Below are positions 50,139 through 59,900 of a DNA stretch of 64,000 bases, piece by piece. Position 1 is the stretch's first letter. Each line of letters starts with the position of its first letter. The notes under the pieces were generated by a model that was given only the letters and a program-made list of their open reading frames with translations, made no database searches and was not told the origin of the DNA. Both the position numbers and the translations under genes were made by a program. The DNA is from Tumebacillus algifaecis (GTDB taxonomy: Bacteria; Bacillota; Bacilli; Tumebacillales; Tumebacillaceae): the NCBI RefSeq assembly GCF_002243515.1, contig NZ_CP022657.1:650001-714000 (forward strand), given 5' to 3'.

Positions 50139-53100
50139 ATGAGCAATCTGAAGGAGAGGGCAAGCGTTCACCGCTTGTTCGAACAGCAAGCGGAATGGAG
50201 GCCAGATGCGGTCGTTCTGGTCGGTGAGCAAGAGACGGTGACCTATGGGGAGTTGAACATGCGGGCGAACCGTCTTGCTCGCCATCTGCGCGCAAAGGGC
50301 CTGCGTGAGGGGCAGTTGGCTGCGGTGCGCTTGGAGCGCTCGGTGCAGATGGTGGTCAGCATGTTGGCCATTTTGAAAGCGGGTGGCGCTTATGTGCCGC
50401 TCGATCCCGACTATCCGAGTGATCGGCAGGAGTTCATGCTGGAGGATGCGCAGGCTGCCGTCGTGCTGTTTGAACAGCAGTTGCAGTTGACGACCGATGC
50501 GGTGCGGGTGCAGCTTGACCGGGAAGCGGAGCAGATTGCGGCGCAGAGCGGGGACAACCTCGACTTCGACGGCGATCCGGAAACGCTCGGCTATGTGATG
50601 TACACGTCGGGCTCCACAGGCAAGCCTAAAGGGGTGTGCATTCCGCATCGAAGCATCAAGAGCTTGGTGCTCGACCCGAACTATTGCACGATCGGGCCGG
50701 AGGATGTGATGCTGCACTGCGCGTCTGTGTCGTTCGACTCGACGACGTTCGAGGTCTGGGGCGCGCTCTTAAACGGCGCGAAACTGGTGGTGCTCCCTCC
50801 GCAGATTCCGTCTTTGGCAGAGCTTGGCCATGTGGTGCGCACTCAAGGTGTGACCGTGCTGCTTTTGACTGCGGGTGTGTTCGCAGAGATGGTCGCCCAT
50901 CATCTCCAAGATCTGCGCGGGGTGCGGGACCTTTTGTCTGGTGGCGATGTGCTGTCTACGTTTGCGGTCAATCAGGTGCAGGAACACCTGCCCGCCACTC
51001 AGATGATCAACGTGTATGGCCCGACCGAGTGTTCGACGTTCAGCACGTACTACCGCACGGCACGCGAGGAGCGCTTTAGCACATCGGTACCGATCGGTTA
51101 TCCACTGCAAAAGCGGGTGTTGTATGTGCTGGATGAGCATGGGGAACAGGTTCCGTCTGGCGAGGCGGGCGAGCTGTACATCGGCGGCGAAGGGCTGGGA
51201 ACCGGGTATTGGCGGCGTCCCGAGCTGTCTGCGGAGCGATTTATCGACAATCGCTTTGGGTCGGGCAAGCTCTATCGCACAGGCGACTTGGTGCGCGTGC
51301 GAGCGGACGGTGTGATCGAGTTTTTGGGGCGGATCGATGGGCAGGTCAAAATTCGCGGGTTCCGCGTGGAAACGGGCGAGATCGAATATGCACTGATGTT
51401 GCATCCGGCGGTGAAGCAGGCGGTGGTGATCGCCCGTGAGGACACTCCGGGCGATAAGCGTCTGGTCGCTTATGTGGTGCCAACCGCGGAAGGGGTGCTG
51501 TCCGACGTCGACCTGCGCGCCCTTTTGCATGGATCGTTGCCCGATTATATGCTTCCATCAGCGTTTGTCGAGCTGGAGCGCGTACCGCTGACACCAAACG
51601 GGAAGGTCGATCGCAAGGAACTGCCCGCCCCAGCTGTGCTGGTGCGCGCGGAGGCGGAAGTGGTGGCGCCGCGGACCGACTTGGAAAAAGAACTGACGGC
51701 GCTGTATGAGGAAGCGCTTGGTGTGAAGGGTGTCGGCGTGTTGGACAACTTTTTTGAGTTGGGCGGGCACTCGTTGATCGCGATGAAGATCGCGGCGCGC
51801 CTGCGCGACCGTTTGTCGATTGCCGTGCCGCTGCAATGGCTGTTTGAGGCGGGCCATGTTGCCGAGTTGGCGCGGCGCATTGAAGAGCAGGGCGCTGTGG
51901 AGCGGGAGCGCGTGGGTATGGGACTGGTGCGCGTGTCTCGCGAGCAGACGCTGGAACTGTCTTTTTCACAGGAGCGGGTGTGGTTTTTGCGCAAACTGGC
52001 ACCGACCAACCTGTCGTACAGCTTTCAAGCGGAATTTCGCTATTACGGACCGTTGCAGGTGGATGCGTTGCAACAGAGTCTGCAAGCGATCGTCGATCGT
52101 CATGAAATTTTCCGCACGACGTTCCCGGAAGCGAATGGCCGACCGTATCAGGTGATCCACCCGTCGTGGCAGGTACCGCTACCTGTGCTTGATTTGACCG
52201 ATTTTCCTTCAGAGGAGCGGGAAGCGGAAGTGCAGCGTTTGATCAGCGAAGAGGTACAGCAGGCGTTTGAGATGTCGCAATTGCCACTGGTGCGCTGGAA
52301 GCTGTTGCGATTGGGAGCGGAAGAGCATGTGCTGATCCATGTGGAAGATCATCTGGTCCATGACGGCTGGTCGCTGACCGTGTTTGTCGATGAATTGCAA
52401 AAACTGTACGACGCGGCCGTTCAAGGGAGGCAGGCGGAACTGCCCGCACTTCCCATTCAGTTTGCCGATTTTGCCCATTGGGAGCGGAACTGGTTGCAAA
52501 GCGAAGAGGCGCAACAGCAGTTGGCCTACTGGACGAACCAACTGGCTGGGGCCGAGTATGTGCTCGATCTGCCGACCGATCATCCGCGCCCGCCCGTGCA
52601 ACGCTTTAAAGGGAAGGTGTTCCGCTTTGATCTGGAAGCGGACTTAGCCGATGCGCTGCGCTCGTTCAGCAAGCGTGAAGGTGTTACGCTGTATATGACC
52701 TTGTTTGCGACGTTCAATGTCCTGCTGCACCGCTATACAGGGCAGGAGGATTTGCTGGTCGGCTCCGCACTGGCGAATCGCAGACTGCAAGAGATGGAGC
52801 CGATGATCGGGATGCTCGTCTCCAATATCGTGTTGCGGACGCAGGTGCAAAGCGCTCAGTCATTTGACGAATTGCTCGAGCAGGTCAAACAGACGGCGCT
52901 GGCTGGGTTTGCCCATGTCGGTTTGCCATTTGAAAAACTGGTCGAAGCCCTGCATCCAGAACGTGATCTCAGCCGCAACCCTCTGTTTCAAGTATCGTTC
53001 TCGTTCCACGATTCACGCATGCCGACGCTGGGAATGGCCGGGTTGGACGTGCAGTTGACCGAAGGGCTGAGCAACGATACGTCCAAGTTTGACATGAACA

Positions 53101-56100
53101 TCATCGTCCTCCCCCGCAAAGAGCAACAGGCGGGCGAAGGGATTACGATCTGTTGGGAGTACGATGTCGATCTTTTTGCGGCAGAGACGATTGAGCGGAT
53201 GATCGCCCACTACCAGCAGTTGCTGCGGGCGGCGATCGCGGAGCCGCAGATGGCTGTTGGCCAGTTGCCGCTGCTGAGCGAAGCGGAGGGCGAGCTGTTG
53301 CTGACCGAGTTTTCGGGAGCGGGCTTGGCCTTGTCGCGTCAGGAACGGGTGGAGCCAGAAGCGGTTGCTGAGCAGGCGCTGGCACAGACAGTGGTGACCA
53401 GTGAGTTAGGCAAACAGGCGCTTCATGGTGCAGAGTTTAGCCATGCTCGTGCAGATCGGCAGGAGTTTGTCAGCGCGATCCAACGCTTTGAACAGCGTGC
53501 AGAGCAAGCGCCCGACGCGCTTGCGCTCACAGCTGATGGAGAGGAATGGACGTATGGAGAGCTGAACCGACGGGCGAATCGCTTGGCGCACCGCTTGATC
53601 GAGCTGGGAGTGGAGGCGGATCGGACGGTCGGCATCCTTTTGGAGCGGTCGCCCGAGTTGGTGCTGGCGATCTTGGCGGTGGCCAAAGCGGGCGGGGCGT
53701 ACGTGCCACTGGATGTGGCTTACCCAGCGGAACGACTGGCGTTCGTGGCGGAAGATGCGACACTGACCGCACTGGTCACGACGCGCGAACTGGCGGGCGA
53801 ACTCGCATCATCTGCGCCGACCGTGCTGATGGAAGCGGAGCAGGAGCGGGGTGGTGTTTGCGAGGACAACCCCAACCTTGTTATGGCAGCCGACCAACTC
53901 GCCTATGTGATCTATACGTCGGGCTCGACCGGGACGCCAAAAGGAGTGGAGGTCGAGCAGGCGGCGCTTCGCAATCTGGTCGAATGGCACAATGCGACCT
54001 ACTGCTTGACGTCAGCAGACCGCACGACGTTGCTCGCCGGAACCGCTTTTGACGCTTCGGTGTGGGAACTGTGGCCGAGTTTGGCGGCCGGGGCCAGCTT
54101 GCACCTGCCGCGAGAGGATACGCGATTGTCGCCTGAGCAACTTTTGACTTATCTGGATCGGCAGGAGATCACAGTCAGCTTCCTGCCGACGCCGCTGGCC
54201 GAGCGGGTGATCGCGCTGCCGATGCCGTCCACGCTCCGCTTGCGGCAGATGCTGACGGGTGGCGATCTGTTGCACCAGACGGAGCGCCCCTTGCCGTTTG
54301 CGCTGGTCAACCATTACGGACCGACCGAAAATACGGTCGTCACGACCTACGCCCCCGTTGCGGCTGGCGTGGTTCCGCCAATCGGCAGACCGATTCAAAA
54401 CGTGGAAGTTTATGTGCTCGATGCTAATGGGAAGCCGACACCGATTGGTGTGCCAGGAGAACTGTACATCGGGGGGGCGAGCTTGGCGCGCGGGTATCGC
54501 AATCGACCCGATCTGACGGCGGAGCGCTTTTTGCCCCATCCGTTCCGAGCGGAAGGACGCGTCTATCGGACGGGTGATCGAGTGCGCTTTTTGGCGGATG
54601 GGAACTTGGAGTTCCTCGGGCGGCTCGACGGTCAGATCAAAATTCGCGGGCATCGGATGGAGCGAGGGGAAGTCGAAGCGGCTTTGCTCGCTCATCCGCA
54701 GGTGGAGTCGGCGGTGGTCATCGCACGTGGCGAGCAGGAGAAGCACCTCGTCGCTTACATCGTCGGCACAGGTTGTGTGGTCGAGGAACTGCGCGCCAGT
54801 CTGGAAGCGAAACTTCCGGTGTACATGGTGCCGTCCGCCTTCGTCCTGCTCAGCGCCCTGCCGCTCACGCCAAACGGGAAGGTCGATCTGCGTGCCTTGC
54901 CTGAGCCGATCTGGGCAGAAGAAGCGGGCCGGCGCTTTGCCGCACCGCGCAATGAAGTGGAGGAAAAAGTGGCCTTGGTGTTTGCCGAAGTGCTCAGCTT
55001 GGAAAGGGTCAGCATCCACGACGACTTTTTCCAGCTCGGCGGTCATTCTCTGCTCGTGACGCAGGTGATCTCCCGCCTGCGCGACCTGTTCGACGTCGAA
55101 GTGGCGTTGCCTAGCTTTTTTGCAGACCGCACGGCGGCAAACGTAGCGTTGCGGCTGGTCGGGGCAGGCTTGCACGAAGGGCGATTTCCGAAGTTGGTGC
55201 GCGTCGAACGCGCCGACGAGATGCCCGTGTCGTTCGCCCAGCAACGCCTGTACTTCCTCAATCAATTGGCGCCCGACAATCCCGTCTATAACATACCGCT
55301 CGCCTTGCGCCTCTCTGGGCCGCTTCAGTTGCCCACCTTGGAGCGGAGCGTTCAAGCGATCGCACAGCGACATGAGGCGATACGCACCGTGTTTGCTGAG
55401 CGCGACGGGGAAGTGGTGCAACGCATTCTTCCAGAGGTGACGATTCCTTTTGTGGTGCAGGATGTGAGCAGTTTGCACGGGCGGGAGCGTGAAGAGAGGG
55501 CCGCACAATTGGTCGCAGCCGAAGGACAGCATAAGTTCGACATCAGCCAAGGGCCGCTGTTGCGCGTTCTCGTCGTGCGCTTGACCGAAGCGGAGCATGT
55601 GTTGGTGGTGAACGTGCATCACATCGTCTTTGACGGTTGGTCGTTTGGCACTTTCGCACAGGAACTATCTGCGCATTACACCGCTTTTGTGAATGGAGAG
55701 TCGGCGCGGCTGCCCGAGCTGGACGTGCAGTATGTGGACTTTGCGCTGTGGCAGCGATCCTATCTGCAAGGCGAGGTACTGGAACGTCAACTCAGCTTCT
55801 GGCGCGCGTTCCTCGGCGGTTCCCTACCGCACTTGTCACTGCCGACCGATCATCCGCGGCAGGAGAAGCCGAACCAGCGGGGCGCGATGGCGCGCTTCAC
55901 CCTGTCGCCGGATCTGTCGCATCAGGTACGGCAACTTGGCGAACAGGAAGGGACGACGCTGTTCATGACACTGCTTGGCGCCTTCAAGGTGCTGTTGCAT
56001 CGCTTGAGTGCCGAGACGGACATCTTGGTCGGCACCCCGGTCGCCGGGCGAACCCAGTCGGCTATCGAAGGAATGATCGGCTTTTTCGTCAACACGCTGG

Positions 56101-56567
56101 TGCTGCGCAGTGACTTGTCGGGCAACCCGACGTTCCGCGAACTGCTCGGTCGCGTGCGCGAGATGAGCTTGCAGGCGTTCGCCCATCAGGAAGTGCCATT
56201 TGAAAAATTGGTCGAAGTGCTCCAACCGGAACGTTCAGCCAGCCTTTCGCCGTTCTTCCAAGTGATGTTCGTCTTGCAAAATCTGCCGACCGAGCCGTTG
56301 CAGTTGCCCGGCTTGACGATCACCAACGAAATATCGCACCACGGCGGTGCCAAGTATGACCTGACCCTTAGCTTTCAAGACGGGGCGGACGTGCTGTCCG
56401 GCCAGATCGAATACAGCACCGAACTGTTCGAGCCGGAGACGATCTCGTGGCTGATCGATCAACTGCAGTCACTGCTGGCAGGCATCGTGGCCGATCCTGA
56501 CACACGCCTTGCCGCCTTGCCGATGCAAACGGTCCAAGCAGATGAGCTTGATGAGTTGTTTCTGTGA
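50139..56567 (+). CDS. Dimodular NRPS, domain order A-T-C-A-T-C
   Basis: ATG 50139 with GTGAGGTG upstream; 2142 aa. A1 about 10-490 (core YTSGSTGKPKG near 155), T1 with LGGHSL at about 541, C1 about 605-1030, A2 about 1100-1575 (YTSGSTGTPKG near 1257), T2 LGGHSL at about 1632, C2 about 1690-2130. It starts with an A domain, so it can initiate a peptide. By my alignment to PheA the A2 pocket reads D-A-W-F-L-G-H-V-V, one change from the known Leu code; A1 reads D-S-F-L-L-G-V-T-F, aliphatic at best. C1 has DHLVHDG, keeping only the catalytic second His; C2 has HHIVFDG. The chain ends in a C domain with no thioesterase. Confidence 0.93.
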   Translation: MSNLKERASVHRLFEQQAEWRPDAVVLVGEQETVTYGELNMRANRLARHLRAKGLREGQLAAVRLERSVQMVVSMLAILKAGGAYVPLDPDYPSDRQEFMLEDAQAAVVLFEQQLQLTTDAVRVQLDREAEQIAAQSGDNLDFDGDPETLGYVMYTSGSTGKPKGVCIPHRSIKSLVLDPNYCTIGPEDVMLHCASVSFDSTTFEVWGALLNGAKLVVLPPQIPSLAELGHVVRTQGVTVLLLTAGVFAEMVAHHLQDLRGVRDLLSGGDVLSTFAVNQVQEHLPATQMINVYGPTECSTFSTYYRTAREERFSTSVPIGYPLQKRVLYVLDEHGEQVPSGEAGELYIGGEGLGTGYWRRPELSAERFIDNRFGSGKLYRTGDLVRVRADGVIEFLGRIDGQVKIRGFRVETGEIEYALMLHPAVKQAVVIAREDTPGDKRLVAYVVPTAEGVLSDVDLRALLHGSLPDYMLPSAFVELERVPLTPNGKVDRKELPAPAVLVRAEAEVVAPRTDLEKELTALYEEALGVKGVGVLDNFFELGGHSLIAMKIAARLRDRLSIAVPLQWLFEAGHVAELARRIEEQGAVERERVGMGLVRVSREQTLELSFSQERVWFLRKLAPTNLSYSFQAEFRYYGPLQVDALQQSLQAIVDRHEIFRTTFPEANGRPYQVIHPSWQVPLPVLDLTDFPSEEREAEVQRLISEEVQQAFEMSQLPLVRWKLLRLGAEEHVLIHVEDHLVHDGWSLTVFVDELQKLYDAAVQGRQAELPALPIQFADFAHWERNWLQSEEAQQQLAYWTNQLAGAEYVLDLPTDHPRPPVQRFKGKVFRFDLEADLADALRSFSKREGVTLYMTLFATFNVLLHRYTGQEDLLVGSALANRRLQEMEPMIGMLVSNIVLRTQVQSAQSFDELLEQVKQTALAGFAHVGLPFEKLVEALHPERDLSRNPLFQVSFSFHDSRMPTLGMAGLDVQLTEGLSNDTSKFDMNIIVLPRKEQQAGEGITICWEYDVDLFAAETIERMIAHYQQLLRAAIAEPQMAVGQLPLLSEAEGELLLTEFSGAGLALSRQERVEPEAVAEQALAQTVVTSELGKQALHGAEFSHARADRQEFVSAIQRFEQRAEQAPDALALTADGEEWTYGELNRRANRLAHRLIELGVEADRTVGILLERSPELVLAILAVAKAGGAYVPLDVAYPAERLAFVAEDATLTALVTTRELAGELASSAPTVLMEAEQERGGVCEDNPNLVMAADQLAYVIYTSGSTGTPKGVEVEQAALRNLVEWHNATYCLTSADRTTLLAGTAFDASVWELWPSLAAGASLHLPREDTRLSPEQLLTYLDRQEITVSFLPTPLAERVIALPMPSTLRLRQMLTGGDLLHQTERPLPFALVNHYGPTENTVVTTYAPVAAGVVPPIGRPIQNVEVYVLDANGKPTPIGVPGELYIGGASLARGYRNRPDLTAERFLPHPFRAEGRVYRTGDRVRFLADGNLEFLGRLDGQIKIRGHRMERGEVEAALLAHPQVESAVVIARGEQEKHLVAYIVGTGCVVEELRASLEAKLPVYMVPSAFVLLSALPLTPNGKVDLRALPEPIWAEEAGRRFAAPRNEVEEKVALVFAEVLSLERVSIHDDFFQLGGHSLLVTQVISRLRDLFDVEVALPSFFADRTAANVALRLVGAGLHEGRFPKLVRVERADEMPVSFAQQRLYFLNQLAPDNPVYNIPLALRLSGPLQLPTLERSVQAIAQRHEAIRTVFAERDGEVVQRILPEVTIPFVVQDVSSLHGREREERAAQLVAAEGQHKFDISQGPLLRVLVVRLTEAEHVLVVNVHHIVFDGWSFGTFAQELSAHYTAFVNGESARLPELDVQYVDFALWQRSYLQGEVLERQLSFWRAFLGGSLPHLSLPTDHPRQEKPNQRGAMARFTLSPDLSHQVRQLGEQEGTTLFMTLLGAFKVLLHRLSAETDILVGTPVAGRTQSAIEGMIGFFVNTLVLRSDLSGNPTFRELLGRVREMSLQAFAHQEVPFEKLVEVLQPERSASLSPFFQVMFVLQNLPTEPLQLPGLTITNEISHHGGAKYDLTLSFQDGADVLSGQIEYSTELFEPETISWLIDQLQSLLAGIVADPDTRLAALPMQTVQADELDELFL

Positions 56568-56572
56568 GTGAA

Positions 56573-56618
56573 GAAAAGCCCTTGGAAGTGGCAAACGCCA
56601 TTCCAAGGGCTTTTTCTT
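56573..56618. terminator. Strong terminator of the plus-strand NRPS gene
   Basis: AAAAGCCCTTGGAA pairs with TTCCAAGGGCTTTTT and an inner TGGC/GCCA helix, 7 bp after the stop. A-run in the 5' arm also allows use by the convergent NRPS gene. Confidence 0.92.
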
Positions 56619-56703
56619 TAGCTGATGTGTTTGGCATCGGTTGCTTGCTCTGAGCATGGACCAACTGCACGTTCGAGTGCAAGGGAGAGGTCTGTCGGGC
56701 AGG

Positions 56704-56920
56704 CAATGGCTCGCTCGGCACGGCCATGCAGGGAACAGGAGGTCGATCTCGCTTCGAACTCCGCTTCCGATGCAGGTCGAGCAGAGCGTCGCTTTGCTAT
56801 TCGGTGGTCAGTCAATGGCTCGCTCGGCACGGCCTTGCAGGGAACAGGAGGTCGATCCCGTTGCGAACTGCGCTTCCGATGCGGTCGAGCAGAGCGTCAC
56901 TTTGCTATTCGGTGGTCAGT
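56704..56920. repeat. 109/108-bp tandem duplication between convergent NRPS genes
   Basis: Unit 1 is 56704-56812 and unit 2 is 56813-56920, both beginning CAATGGCTCGCTCGGCACGG and ending TATTCGGTGGTCAGT. They differ at about seven positions. Unit 2 ends exactly at the stop codon of the minus-strand NRPS gene. No coding function is evident. Confidence 0.9.
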
Positions 56921-59900
56921 TTACTTCTTCTCTCGATGGGCCGTTCGGGTGCGCTTGGTCAGCGCAAATCCGATTTCCGGTTCGGATGGTGCCGCGTCGG
57001 CAACTGGCGCGGTTGCGGACGATTCGATCAGGGCGGCCAATTGGGCGATGGTCGCCGCGCCAAACAGGGAGAGCATCTTGATCTCCACTTGGAAGTGTCC
57101 ACGCACGCGGGTGATCAGTTTGGTGGCGAGCAGTGAGTGGCCGCCGAGCGTAAAGAAGTTGTCATGCACGCCGATCTCTGCTACCCCGAGCAGTTCCGAC
57201 CAGATCGTGGCCAACTGCGCTTCGATGGGGTTGCGCGGTGCGACAAACTCGGTTGCCAAATCGGCTCGCGTCCGCTCCGGCGCGGGCAGCGCTTTGCGGT
57301 CCACCTTGCCGTTTGGCGTCATCGGCAGGGCATCGAGCATGACGATCGCCTGTGGCACCATGTACTCGGGCAGCCTGTTTTTCAGGCTCTGGCGCAGATC
57401 GTCTGCGCTCGGTCGGTTGTCGCCTGCGCTCACCGTGTAGGCGGTGATGCGCTGATCGCCTGGCTGGTCTTCGCGAACGATCACCGTCGCTTCTTGCACC
57501 TGTGGGTGTGCTAAGAGCACCGCTTCGATCTCGCCAAGCTCGATGCGGAACCCGCGTACTTTGACCTGATGATCGATCCGGCCAAGATAGTCGAGCGTTC
57601 CATCTGGCAGGTAGCGCACCGAGTCGCCTGTGCGGTACAGTCGTCCGCCCGCTACGAACGGATTCTCGATAAATCGTTCGGCGGTCAGATCGGGTCGATT
57701 CAGGTATCCACGGGCCAAGCCGTCGCCGCCGAGGTACAGTTCGCCAGCCACGCCGATCGGAACCGGCTGTAACTGCGGATTGAGGATATAGGCGAGCGTA
57801 TCGGGAAGTGGGCGACCGATCTTCGGATGCACCGTATGCCGCTCCACCAAGGCGAAGGTCGAGTAGGTCGTGTCTTCAGATGGCCCGTACAGATTGTACA
57901 CTTTTGCCACGGTCGGTACAGCGTACAGCGCTTGCACCAACTGTCCATTTAGCGGTTCGCCCGCAAGGTTGAGCACACGGGCGTTGGCAGGCAGAGCTTG
58001 TGCGCGCAGCAGTTCAGCGATCGCCGACGGGACGGTGTTGATCAATGTCACTTCATTCCGCGCCGGGAGCTCAGGCAATTGCAAGGCATTTTCGGCGAGG
58101 ATGATTTTGCCGCCCCACGAAAGCGGAACGAACATCTCGAAGATCGACAGGTCGAAGCAGATCGAAGTGGAGAACAGCATGCCCGCATACTCGTCCGCTG
58201 TGTACTGATCTTTCGCCCAGTGCACCAAGGTGCTGGCGCTGTGATGCTCGATGGCGACACCTTTGGGCCGCCCCGTCGAGCCGGACGTGTAGATCACATA
58301 GGCAAGGTGGTGCGGGGCGGCGTCACTGGTCGGGTTCGCACCGCTCATGGCTAGCAAATCTGCGCCGATCGCATCGATGCAGAGCGTCTCGCCTCGGTGC
58401 TCTGCAAAGCGGTCAGTTAGATTTTCTTGGGTGATCAACAGCGAGACGTCCGCATCTTCCAGCGTGTAGAGGATGCGCTCGGGCGGATAGTTCGGGTCGA
58501 GCGGCACATAGGCCCCGCCCGCTTTGAGTACCGCGAGAATCGCCACAACCAGTTGCGGCGTGCGTTCGAGGCAGATGCCGACCAGCGTTTCTGTGCGGAT
58601 GCCTTTTTGCTGCAAGAGGTGGGCCAATCGGTTCGCACGACCGTTCAGCTCCTCGTAGGTGAGGCGCTGTTCGCCGTACACGAGCGCGATCTGATCTGGT
58701 GTTTGGGCCGCTTGTGCTTCGACCAATTGTGGCAAGGTCAACTGCGGATAGCCGGATGCTGTCTCGTTCCATTGCACCAACAGCTGCTGGCGCTGACCCT
58801 CGCGCAACAGCGACAGTTCGCCAATCGGTGTCGTGGGCTGTGTCACGATCTGTTCCAACAAGGTGCTGAACTGGATGGCCAACCGCTCCACCGTTTCCGT
58901 GGCAAAGAGATCGGTGTTGTATTCGAAGGCCGCGTTCAGCACATCGTTTTGTTCCTCCACAAACAAGGTCAGGTCGAACTTGGTCGTCCCGCTGTCCAGA
59001 TCGAGGCGGCGCAGAGTCATGTCGGACAACCGGAACTCGGGCAACGGTGCATTTTGCAAGGCGAACATCACTTGGAACAGTGGTGCGTGGCTCATGTCGC
59101 GAGCAGGCTGTAGCTCCTCGACCAACTTTTCAAACGGAACGTCTTGGTTTGCATACGCGCCGAGCGTCGTTTGCTTGACGCGACCGAGCAGTTCCAAAAA
59201 GGACGGATTGCCCGTCAGATCGGTGCGCAAGACCAGCGTGTTGACGAAAAAGCCGATCAGTTCCTCGAGCTCGGGCTGACCGCGGCCTGCCACGGGGGAG
59301 CCGACGAGCAGGTCGGTCTGTCCCGTGTTGTGATGCAACAGCGCGTTGAACGCGGTGAGCAGTGTCATGAACAGGGTGACCCCTTCTTGACGGCTCAAGC
59401 TGTACAACTGCTCGGTCAACGCGGCAGGCAGAGTAAAGCGGTGCATGCGGCCAGTGTAACTTTGCACCGCCGGGCGCGGATGATCGAATGGCAACTGCAT
59501 GATCGGCAATTCGCCAGCGAGCTGTTCCTTCCAATAGGGAAGCTGGTTATGAAGCACGTCGCTCGCAAGGCGTTCATGTTGCCAGTTCGCAAAGTCCGCA
59601 TATTGCACGGCAAGCTCAGTAAGCGGGGAAGGCTGTCCAGCGACAAACGCTTCACATAAAGCGATCAACTCACCGACGAACAGGCCGATCGACCAACCGT
59701 CCGAGATGATGTGATGGAAGGTGATCACCAACAGATGATCCAAATCGTCCAGTTTGACCAGCGTCGTGCGCAGCAGTGGGCCGACCGCCAAATCAAACGG
59801 GCGCTTCGCTTCCTCCTCGGCCGCCTTGATGGCCGCCTGTTCACGCGTTTCGGCAGGTTCGCGGCTCACGTCGATCTGTGCAAGCCGCAGGGCTGGTTCG

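Noticed and set aside
54012-55622. 536-codon minus-strand frame inside the first NRPS gene
   Set aside because: Antisense of conserved NRPS motifs; no ribosome site or recognisable domain.
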